From the NCBI GenBank assembly GCA_039621445.1, contig CP154956.1, forward strand, positions 83,448,474 to 83,512,473: a stretch of 64,000 bases of DNA, in the 5' to 3' direction. This DNA is from Euglena gracilis. Taxonomy: Eukaryota > Euglenida > Euglenophyceae > Euglenales. Numbering within the stretch: the stretch's first letter is position 1; each line of letters starts with the position of its first letter. Shown one piece after another: positions 23,101 through 27,842 of the stretch. Both the position numbers and the translations under genes were made by a program. The notes beneath the pieces are model-generated. The model was not told the origin of the DNA. It saw only the letters and a program-made list of their open reading frames with translations, and ran no database searches.

Positions 23101-23362
23101 ACCGACATGGCAGGCTGGGCCTGGTCCCCCCCACCCCCTGCCGGGGATCGGCAAGTACTCCAGCACGGCCTTCTCCTCCTCGTCCTCGGCCTCCACCTTC
23201 TCCAAGCCGGGGGCTTACACCTCATCGTACACGAGCCAGTACTCCAACACCTTGCCCGGCCCAACAGGCCCGACGACGTTCACGTCGACTCCCACGTCGT
23301 ACACCTCGAACCCCACGTCGTACACCCAATCGTCCGTCACCAAGAGCTATACAAAGATGTAG
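4341..23362 (+). CDS. eight-LIM-domain protein with Ser/Thr/Gly-rich tail (whole gene model)
   Basis: Role: LIM domains are double zinc fingers that bind partner proteins, commonly in cytoskeletal or signalling scaffolds; the exact function here is unknown. The model starts at ATG 4341, immediately before the first LIM cysteine, and ends at TAG 23360-23362. The first 18 coding exons join without a frame break into 565 codons containing LIM1-LIM8. All have the pattern CxxC, HxxC, CxxC, HxxC and most contain ALGKKWHPDCF-like cores. Three Gly/Pro linkers separate domains 2/3, 3/4 and 6/7. The tail is rich in Ser, Thr, Gly and Tyr and ends SYTKM. Module borders are conventional introns, all phase 1. 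Introns inside LIM1-4 and LIM6 and three in the tail are nonconventional. Exon borders between about 20690 and 22440 are uncertain. Paxillin and zyxin also carry multiple LIM domains, but the domain count and tail match neither. Confidence 0.85.
4420..5387 (+). other. nonconventional intron N1 (inside LIM1)
   Basis: Ends TT...CC, not GT-AG. Bases +4 to +6 (TGG) pair with -8 to -6 (CTA) as U-A, G-U, G-C, and the stem continues GCAATGC with GCGTTGC after one mismatch. Removing it joins GAC-T to GCTTC in frame. Confidence 0.75.
5388..5486 (+). CDS. LIM gene exon 2: second half of LIM1
   Basis: Encodes CFTCEKCCRPIG and ends in the YHPEC zinc ligands plus a short LAMSQ linker. Ends CAAG before GTGTGTGG, a conventional phase-1 donor. 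Confidence 0.85.
5487..5660. repeat. GT/GC/GGGT microsatellite starting at a splice donor
   Basis: The GT array begins with the donor dinucleotide of the LIM1-LIM2 intron, then becomes CGTG, CG and GGGT repeats. The intron continues to 6534 with no gene seen. Confidence 0.9.
6535..6608 (+). CDS. LIM gene exon 3: first half of LIM2
   Basis: Follows CTCCTCCGCAG. Encodes MCFGCGKPL and ALGKTWHP with ligands CxxC and H. It stops after WHP, where other LIM exons read DCF; the rest lies at 7752. Confidence 0.85.
6609..7751 (+). other. nonconventional intron N2 (inside LIM2)
   Basis: Starts AGCCAGGCCAGC and ends TGCCTTGCTCCC. CAG at +4 to +6 pairs with TTG at -8 to -6, and the stem continues with one C-C mismatch (G-C, then CAGC with GCTG). 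The flanking CCC makes the exact cut ambiguous by a few bases. It also holds a C/G-rich repeat block at about 7110-7200. Confidence 0.75.
7752..7845 (+). CDS. LIM gene exon 4: second half of LIM2
   Basis: Encodes ECFRCGGCHTTI, QFNAIGDVPYHSHC and ends CAAG before GTGCTT, phase 1. All remaining ligands of LIM2 are present. A CT microsatellite follows the donor within 8 nt. Confidence 0.85.
7850..7886. repeat. CT microsatellite
   Basis: Pure (CT)n immediately inside the intron after LIM2. The following intron (to 8995) contains two further CT arrays. Confidence 0.95.
8545..8640. repeat. CT microsatellite
   Basis: About 95 bp of nearly pure (CT)n in the LIM2-linker intron. A second, shorter CT array ends at 8752. 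Confidence 0.95.
8722..8752. repeat. CT microsatellite
   Basis: (CT)n following a C run, then a short GT stretch; intronic. Confidence 0.9.
8996..9055 (+). CDS. LIM gene exon 5: Gly/Pro-rich linker A
   Basis: Between CTTGCAG and GGAG|GTGCG. Encodes GAMAKNTPTPSGPSGGQNFG, a flexible spacer between LIM2 and LIM3. Both ends are phase 1, so the exon can be gained or lost without a frameshift. Its homologue is linker B. Confidence 0.8.
9398..9505. repeat. 53-bp tandem duplication
   Basis: Two adjacent copies of a unit beginning TTTGTATTTTGTTCCAGAG and ending ATCAGAAGCGGTG, with one or two differences. It lies in the intron before LIM3. Confidence 0.9.
9619..9731 (+). CDS. LIM gene exon 6: first part of LIM3
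   Basis: Follows CCCACCTGTAG. Encodes GGDTCWKCRQPIG, TALDRKWHPDCFQC and GGCN, so it holds six of the eight ligands. The open frame then stops within a few codons of the split. Confidence 0.9.
9732..10393 (+). other. nonconventional intron N3 (inside LIM3)
   Basis: Starts GC, ends CT. +4 pairs with -6 and +6 with -8 (the middle pair is T-T), then GTGGGAC at +8 to +14 pairs perfectly with GTCCCAC at -16 to -10. It is removed between the Asn and Ala codons of GGCNAPIRQ. Confidence 0.8.
10394..10460 (+). CDS. LIM gene exon 7: end of LIM3
   Basis: Encodes APIRQPQFAVQGDVPFHPEC plus QN, supplying the last zinc ligands. Ends AACG before GTGTGTC, phase 1. Confidence 0.9.
11135..11182 (+). CDS. LIM gene exon 8: Gly/Pro-rich linker B
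   Basis: Between CATTGCAG and GGAG|GTGTGT. Encodes ARNMPQGPGAGQNYG, clearly related to linker A. Phase 1 at both ends. Confidence 0.8.
11183..11456. repeat. GT microsatellite starting at a splice donor
   Basis: About 90 bp of pure (GT)n begins exactly at the donor of linker B, followed by interrupted GT to 11456. The rest of this intron (to 12195) shows no gene. Confidence 0.95.
12196..12308 (+). CDS. LIM gene exon 9: first part of LIM4
   Basis: Follows CCTTCCCCACAG. Encodes SGDTCWKCRQPIS, TALDRKWHPDCFQC and GGCN; almost identical to exon 6, including its break point. Confidence 0.9.
12309..12666 (+). other. nonconventional intron N4 (inside LIM4)
   Basis: Starts GTCCGGGG but ends GGCTAC, so it is not GT-AG. 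CGGGGTGGGACC at +4 to +15 pairs without mismatch with GGTCCCACCCCG at -17 to -6. It sits at the same codon as N3, and the paired bases differ between the two copies while pairing is kept. Confidence 0.9.
12667..12733 (+). CDS. LIM gene exon 10: end of LIM4
   Basis: Encodes APIRQPQFAVQGDVPFHPEC plus QN, like exon 7 with many silent differences. Ends AACA before GTATGCC, phase 1. Confidence 0.9.
12734..13919 (+). other. T-rich conventional intron
   Basis: Conventional intron between LIM4 and LIM5. From about 12880 to 13760 it is strikingly T-rich, with repeated GCATTTTTTT-like stretches. Nothing coding is seen. Confidence 0.6.
13920..14090 (+). CDS. LIM gene exon 11: complete LIM5
   Basis: Follows GATTCCCCAG. 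One exon holds the whole domain: GEVCSKCSRPVG, TALGKKWHPDCFVC, RQC and YHPPC, all eight ligands. Ends CAGG before a GT array, phase 1 at both ends. Confidence 0.95.
14091..14250. repeat. GT microsatellite starting at a splice donor
   Basis: (GT)n with GTGTGAT interruptions, beginning at the donor of LIM5. Confidence 0.95.
14394..14469 (+). CDS. LIM gene exon 12: first half of LIM6
   Basis: Follows CTCCGCCGCAG. Encodes IERCGSCSQPLG and ALGKKWHP, then breaks at the same place as LIM2. Confidence 0.85.
14470..15638 (+). other. nonconventional intron N5 (inside LIM6)
   Basis: Starts ATCCAGGCTG; CAG is at +4 to +6. Near the 3' end CTG lies at -9 to -7, one base off the usual place, within a C run that makes the cut ambiguous. 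CAGGC pairs with GCCTG and the stem continues. It contains a G/C repeat block at 14515-14590 and GGCCTAAAAT repeats at 15180-15220. Confidence 0.7.
15639..15733 (+). CDS. LIM gene exon 13: second half of LIM6
   Basis: Encodes ECFKCGKCGAQIR, QFAVDGGMPIHPEC and VN. Ends AACG before GTCCGCC, phase 1. Confidence 0.9.
15835..16090. repeat. GTGTGC hexamer array and CTGT/CTGC tetramer array
   Basis: About 20 copies of GTGTGC (15850-15940), then CTGC and CTGT tetramers (15970-16080); intronic. Confidence 0.95.
16285..16320 (+). CDS. LIM gene exon 14: Gly-rich linker C
   Basis: Between CCCCTCAG and CAACAG|GTGTGT. Encodes AGGPSAGGQTPT. Phase 1 at both ends; the same kind of spacer as linkers A and B. 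Confidence 0.7.
16321..16430. repeat. GT/GC microsatellite starting at a splice donor
   Basis: (GT)n then CG and CGTG repeats, beginning at the donor of linker C. Confidence 0.95.
16670..17485 (+). repeat. dispersed repeat family C, copy 1
   Basis: An intronic block: GACCAGGGCCGACTATGATT near the left end, many CCAAAAGTGGCC/AAAAGCAG units in the middle (16790-17320), and GACCAGGGCCGACTCTGG followed by AAAATGGGAGTGACCATAGG at the right end. The right end recurs in reverse at 57935-58020 and the middle at 58080-58520. A non-autonomous mobile element is likely. Confidence 0.6.
17604..17771 (+). CDS. LIM gene exon 15: complete LIM7
   Basis: Follows TTGTTCCAG. Encodes GDVCCSCNKPL, TALGKKWHPDCFVC, GGCRQPIRT and YHPEC. 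Ends GTCA before GTGTGTCG, phase 1. Confidence 0.95.
18653..18823 (+). CDS. LIM gene exon 16: complete LIM8
   Basis: Follows a C run ending CCCAG. Encodes GEVCSGCNKPMT, TALGKKWHPDCFVC, IQCRAPIRT and LHPEC. Ends CAGG before GTGTGTT, phase 1. Confidence 0.95.
19184..19276 (+). CDS. LIM gene exon 17: start of Gly/Ser tail
   Basis: Follows TTTGCAATAG. Encodes TRGGGGG, NSANSAASGGSSYTPGNYS. Its SGGSSYTPG motif recurs in the next exon, so this tail grew by exon duplication. Phase 1 at both ends. Confidence 0.8.
19840..20210. repeat. CA microsatellite
   Basis: Long interrupted (CA)n with CACG interruptions and a duplicated block at about 20100-20200. Long minus-strand Val-Cys open frames here are artefacts. 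Confidence 0.95.
20280..20350 (+). CDS. LIM gene exon 18: Gly/Thr/Ser tail
   Basis: Follows GTGACGCAG. Encodes GAGAATTTTGLSGGSSYTPG then SYS. No GT donor exists near its end; a nonconventional intron joins it in frame to 20574. Confidence 0.8.
20351..20573 (+). other. nonconventional intron N6 (tail)
   Basis: Starts TCCGAGGCG, ends CGCCTTCCCCC. GAGGCG at +4 to +9 pairs with CGCCTT at -11 to -6 (one G-U). Removal gives SYS-AGKPATT in frame. Confidence 0.65.
20574..20690 (+). CDS. LIM gene exon 19: Thr/Ser tail (3' end unresolved)
   Basis: Encodes AGKPATTTTTSTTTTTGST, YSSSYSS and DPTKPS. A stop at 20700-20702 means an intron must begin before it. A GC stem with the region near 21020 exists but gives the wrong frame, so the true end is not assigned. 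Confidence 0.6.
21020..21121 (+). CDS. LIM gene exon 20: Ser-rich tail (5' end unresolved)
   Basis: Encodes AFSSLGGGGVSSSSYSF, SSSGQGFSA. The 5' border lies within a GGCGGGCGGG stretch after CCCCCAGCAG. The 3' border is set by intron N7. Confidence 0.6.
21122..21756 (+). other. nonconventional intron N7 (tail)
   Basis: Starts GGAAGGGC. AGGGC at +4 to +8 pairs with GCCCT at -10 to -6. Removal joins GFSA to RFSASANFE in frame. The stem is short (5 bp), so this is less certain than the others. Confidence 0.5.
21757..21806 (+). CDS. LIM gene exon 21: Ser-rich tail
   Basis: Encodes FSASANFEPSSQAQP and ends CCTCT before GTGAGA, a good conventional donor (phase 2). The matching phase-2 acceptor was not identified. 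Confidence 0.5.
22137..22265 (+). CDS. LIM gene exon 22: Ser/Pro tail (borders approximate)
   Basis: Encodes SKFSSTYSDPTKPGGSS, YTSAQPRFTP. DPTKP also occurs in exon 19, suggesting duplication. Preceded by TTTTCCCCAG. Phases to its neighbours do not yet fit, so a border or an extra small exon is missing. Confidence 0.45.
22438..22499 (+). CDS. LIM gene exon 23: Ala/Ser/Thr tail (5' border approximate)
   Basis: Encodes APNAAAATFSSTGPFSSSTP and ends in the first two bases of a Glu codon at 22499, fixed by intron N8. Confidence 0.55.
22500..23145 (+). other. nonconventional intron N8 (last intron)
   Basis: Starts GGCCAGGGGGTGG, ends CCACCCCCTGCCGGG. CAGGGGGTGG at +4 to +13 pairs without mismatch with CCACCCCCTG at -15 to -6, the exact CAG/CTG register. 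Removal gives STPEIGKYSS in frame. Confidence 0.85.
23146..23362 (+). CDS. LIM gene last exon: Ser/Thr/Tyr tail and stop
   Basis: Encodes IGKYSSTAFSSSSSAS, repeats of TSYT (TPTSYTSNPTSYT) and ends SVTKSYTKM before TAG at 23360. No structured domain is visible. AATAATAATAATAAAA about 75 nt downstream could serve 3'-end formation. Confidence 0.85.
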
Positions 23363-24661
23363 TGGATGCTGAGTATCTTCACCGTGCTTGTGCTGACCAA
23401 AGTCTTCGTTATGAGATCTTAAGGTGTGAGAAAATAATAATAATAAAATTTAATTTTTCACATTATATTTCAAAATTATTTTTGTGGCGAAGAACAATGT
23501 GAATATTTTTGTCACAGAAAAAGATCATATTTGGGAAGTTGTCTGCTGTGCAGCAACTGGCCTGAATGGGCAGTGTAACTATGAGATTTGGAGTCACCAG
23601 GGTTCACTGAAAGGATTTTTAAAATGATTTGAAGAAAAATCAAGTGAATATTTTCTCCAATGAACTTTCATGGACAATGTGTAAAATATAAGAAACAATA
23701 ACTTCTTAATAAATAATAAATAAGAAACTGTTTCTCAGTAAATAATAAGAAACAACATAATTTCTTTGTCAAGCTTTTTTTCCAGACCCATTTCCTCCAT
23801 AGACTCTTTTTCACACGCAGAATAAATGCTTTTTGAAGTCGATTTCAAGATTGCTTTCATCATTAGCCGCATCTGAAGCATTTGTCAAACCCCCTTGGTG
23901 CAATGCCAAATACACTGAGCCAGATTTGCCCCCCTCTCTCAGCTGTGACCGCCGAACCTCTCGGGGGGGAGGGTCTGTGCACAGGTCAAAAAGGCTCCTA
24001 AAGGTCAGTTGAACACCTATGGCATCCAAACTGCACCGATTTTCTGTGACACGAAGGATTTCAAATGAGAATTTACAGTTCTGAAGCAAATTCCAATCCA
24101 GCAAATTACCAATTATGGAAGTGAAATCAGTCTTGTTTTGTTTAACCAAATCTCCCGACATAAATGCCTATCAACCCTCCGAGGCACAGCAACGACCCCG
24201 TCCGTACCTGTGTGGCCTAACCCCGGCTTTGCAGCTGCATCAATTGCCTTTGTTATTGCTTCCCAGTGACCTGCCCTCACGCACAGGGCTGCAAGGCTGC
24301 TGGCACAACCCCCCCCCCCACTGGGCTGGGGGGGCTTGGCTCCCCTTGTTGGCGAGATACTGCAGGGTGTCATTTAAGCGTTGTCGACATGAAAATTGTT
24401 GATTGCTGATGTGAGATGTTCGCTGTGCAGTGATTTCAGTTTCTTGCATTTGGTTGCAAAATTATTGGCAGAAACAAGTTTTTTTTTGCTTTCTGACACG
24501 CGCCCAAAGAATTTTTTAGGTCGGAAATCCTTTTCTTGTTGCATTATTTGGTCCATTTTTTTCACTTTGGGGCATTTTGCAATTTCCCCGCTTGGTCCCG
24601 GGTTGGACCTAAAGTCAGCGGACTATCGGGACCATAATGGAGTGGGGTCAGCCAGCCAGCC

Positions 24662-24800
24662 CTAACTTTCCCGCCTCTGAGCGTCCTGACGGGGGATCAT
24701 CGTGCGGCCTGCCCCCCTGGCGCCGGAGGAGCCACCCCCCGCTGGCAGCGTGTCGCAAGCCTCCTGCCACGCTCGCAACTCACCACCTGTGTGTCCCTTG
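24662..24800 (-). CDS. weak candidate exon, unknown protein
   Basis: On the minus strand, LRAWQEACDTLPAGGGSSG and RTMIPRQDAQRRES precede a stop at 24662. GC-rich third positions resemble the known exons. No homologue is recognised and no partner exon was joined. Confidence 0.15.
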
Positions 24801-25284
24801 GGGGGTTGGGGCAACCCTTTGCTTCGGGCTTGGCCGGACCATCTGTTTGGAGGGGGTCGGGACGTGGGTGGAACTGCTTGGGGATTTGCAGTTATGTGCC
24901 CGATGCTGGATAGCCACAGACAGTGACAAATAAGCATGAAACTCCTGAAATATGGATAACTACGGATCATTACATGTTACATTCTGTGGATACTGCTGAT
25001 AATATTATAAAAAAAATTCTGGAGACATTGTCACCAGGATTATTTATTATTTTATTTTTTAAGGCAATTTTTTTCAAATTTTTAAGGCAATGCATTTTTT
25101 AAGGCATTCCCCTGTCCTCAGGTCGCCGTTTTTTGTTTTGTTTTCCCCACTGTGAACTCTGCACAGTCTCTTTCAGGAGAGAGGTGGCGAAAGGAACAGT
25201 GACGGATAAGCACAAATCCCTCAATTACTCCGGTGGCGACATTTTCCAGCAAAGGCTTGCTCGATTCTCTGGTTGTGTTGGGCA

Positions 25285-25400
25285 TTGTCGTTCGGCGGCC
25301 ACACCCGCATTGGGACGCCCTGGCTCTGGGGAGACGAGGGGTTCGCCCCTCAGGGCGTGCGGTTTGCCCGGATGGTGGTGGAAGGGTGGGGGTCACTCGT
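25285..25400 (+). CDS. weak candidate exon, unknown protein
   Basis: Contains GHTRIGTPWLWGDEGFAPQ followed by GVRFARMVVEG, with GC-rich third positions. A related-looking stretch (VAPLSVWVRIARDD) lies near 25855-25900. Function unknown; no splice partner found. Confidence 0.15.
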
Positions 25401-25579
25401 GTCATTTTGCGTTGGATTTGTGACTGGTTTGATCCGTGAGAAGGAAGTGGATTTTCTAACGTCCAATGGAATACATGGCATGATCCCCTCAGGCGGTCAA
25501 TTTTTTGCTTTCTGTACCTTGCACCAGCAGTTCAAGCCGTATTTTGCGAACATTGTTCAATTCGGGGAGTAATAATTCA

Positions 25580-25588
25580 GGAATAATG

Positions 25589-25626
<38 letters not shown>
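25580..25626. repeat. AAT trinucleotide array
   Basis: (ATA)n, about 14 units. Confidence 0.9.
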
Positions 25627-26029
25627 TTGATGGTAATAACGATGATTCGGGGAAGCGCCAACTTTTTTGTTTGGAATCCAGAATTGACCCGAAAAGATTT
25701 GGGGGGTGAAGGATCCCCATGTCACTCGCTGTGTCCCCCCCCCCGAGCCAGCCACCACCGCCACAGGGGGGTGAGGGGGCAGACCCCCCCGTCCGCCCGA
25801 ACGTCCCTTGGGCGCCCTGCGGGATGGACGGGGCTCCCGCCCGAGCCACAAGTGGCTCCCCTCTCAGTGTGGGTGCGGATTGCCCGCGATGACGCCGACG
25901 CCGCTGGCCGCAGTTGAACCCGCACCCGCAGGCACGGGACGGGGTCTCACGCGCATGCGTGCGAGGGCTTATTGTCCACGTTTCACGAAGGAACGAAATG
26001 AAAAGATAATTTGACTACACCCCCCCCCC

Positions 26030-26240
26030 CCGCCGCCCACCGACCACCCACCCCCATGTACTGACCCCCCCCTGGTTGGGGGTCGGGGGTTTCGTACGAC
26101 CAACCCCCCTCGTCGGGAAAAAAAAATGAGTTTTTTGGCACTTGGTCATGACCAACACCTGGTCGGGGTTGCAGGTCGGGGATGTGTATGACCCCCCTGG
26201 TCAAGGGCTGTAGGAACCTGGTCGGTGGCAGGGGGGGGGA
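26030..26240. repeat. dispersed repeat family D, copy 2
   Basis: Blocks such as CCCCTGGTTGGGGGTCGG, GGTCGGGGTTGCAGG and GACCCCCCTGGTC. Same blocks as at 2210-2470 and 27010-27205. Confidence 0.55.
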
Positions 26241-26315
26241 TTTGAATTGGACATTGTATTGCCCTTTTTGATTTGTTTAGGTGGCTCCTCCCCTCAATTC
26301 TTTTTGTTTTGTCGT

Positions 26316-26317
<2 letters not shown>

Positions 26318-26350
<33 letters not shown>

Positions 26351-26360
26351 TTGTTGTCGT
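26318..26360. repeat. GCT/GTT trinucleotide array
   Basis: (TTG)(CTG)n(TTG)n, about 14 units. Confidence 0.9.
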
Positions 26361-27009
26361 TTGTGGCTCTGATTGGCGCAGTTATTGGAAATTTTTTCAT
26401 CAGAAAACTCCACACAAGATACAGCATACAGCAGCCTTCCAGCTGCGGCCAACTTTTCACTTCCAACCAGCCTCGGTATCTCCGAGGCAGCCTTTTTTCA
26501 TCTCGTCCCTCCCTTATCGGTTCTCAGCTGCGCACCTCGTGTCTGCAACCCTCAGTTAAGCGTGCTCCGCCACAGGAGTCGATTTCTCTGCTTTGTTGCA
26601 TTTCTCCCAAAAACCAGAACCCCCCCCCCCCCGCCACACCTGGGTGAAATCTGCAGCCTGGGGAGTTCAGGGGCCAAGGGTGACCCACCCATTCCGGCTG
26701 GTCATTCCAACCCAGCAGGACACGAGCCAACAAGAGATCGCTTGGTTTCCCTCTTCCAGTTTGGCTCGTTCCGACCGTATTTTGATGACTGTTTTGGGAG
26801 CCTGGGAGTATGAGCCGCACTCCGTCGAGGAATAAAGTTCAGGGGAAGGGTTGTTGACTGTTTGGACCACATTTTAGCAACTGTCCGGCCCATCTTGTGG
26901 AACGCAAATTAAAGCACGCCTAATTCATGTGACCCTTTTATAACCCTTTTATAAATCCCCCGAAGCCCAATTTGGAGGGTGCTTTTTTTAACATTTTACC
27001 CGCCCCCCC

Positions 27010-27205
27010 CCCCTTGTCGTACGACCACCCCTCATTTACGACCACCCCCCGGTCACAGGTTGCAGGTTGCGAAACTTTTAACACCACCTTACCTACGCCC
27101 CGCATTCATGACCACCCCCCGCCCCCGGTCACAGGTTGCAGGTTGTGGGGGTGTTACGACCACCCCCCCTGGTCGCGGGTTGCAGGAACCCGGTCGGGGG
27201 GCGGG
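27010..27205. repeat. dispersed repeat family D, copy 3
   Basis: Three tandem units of GACCACCCCCC...GGTCACAGGTTGCAGG; the last is GACCACCCCCCCTGGTCGCG. Confidence 0.65.
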
Positions 27206-27282
27206 TACTTGATTCGGGGAGCGTGAGAGTTTAATTTAAACTGTATTTTTGTAATCTGGTTGATCTTTTGGATCTGGGCCAG

Positions 27283-27445
27283 GGGGATTTCTTAAGCCGG
27301 AGGGTACCCTACCCCCCGGGGGGGGTCCAGCCAGCCAGCAGCTCAAATCCAGCCAGCAGTCCAAATTCGAGCCCCCCCCCGGGGGTCGAGTGAAATAAAG
27401 TCGGGTCCGCCTGGCCGGAGGCCAGGCCAGCCGGCTGGGCTTCCC
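27283..27445 (-). repeat. dispersed repeat family A, copy 1
   Basis: Reads GGGATTTCTTAAGCCGGAGG, then CCAGCCAGCCAGCAGCTCAA and GAGTGAAATAAAGTCGGG. The whole block recurs in reverse at 53225-53535. It directly abuts the left end of the outer DIRS element. Confidence 0.75.
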
Positions 27446-27463
27446 AGGTCACCTATCCCTGCG

Positions 27464-27842
27464 GACCATTCGGGCTCCGCACTGCGAGATGGTGAGGTCC
27501 TGCTTTCCTTGCCGGCTGTTCTGTTCTGGTGTGTTGGTGCGTGCGCGGGGGGTGCTTCTTACTGCTTTTTGTTGCCGGAGTTGGCTGATTCCTATTTCTG
27601 CCGTTCGACCTCAAGGAGAAAGAATTTTACTTCTACGACTCAAGTGGACGAAAATTTTCGGAACTTCAACTACCTGACGGAAGAATTCAACTTTTCGAAG
27701 ATCAACAACGAGACTTCCATGAAGAATGAATTTCAAAGAACCTTTGAATTTCAAGATGAACTTCAACGGACTTCCAAGAAGTCAATTGAAGCTGGGGAAG
27801 GTGGAGACACAGCAGCAGCTGCAGCAGCTGGAGGGGCGGCAA
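27464..27842 (+). mobile_element. left-end fragment of element 2
   Basis: Leader plus the first about 39 codons of its reverse-transcriptase frame (starting at 27726 with MNFKEPLNFKM). The frame is cut at 27842 by element 1 and resumes at 32482. Compared with the same region of element 1 it lacks a stretch of the leader. Confidence 0.8.

Larger units (their letters stand above)
23363..27463. other. intergenic region between the LIM gene and the DIRS elements
   Basis: No confident gene. AT-rich to about 24100, then GC-rich with C/G runs. It holds an AAT array (25580-25626), a GCT array (26320-26360), two family D repeats (26030-26240, 27010-27205) and a family A repeat (27283-27445). Coding-like stretches near 24115-24370 (-), 24660-24780 (-), 25270-25400 (+) and 25820-25915 (+) have no recognisable homology. 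Confidence 0.5.
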
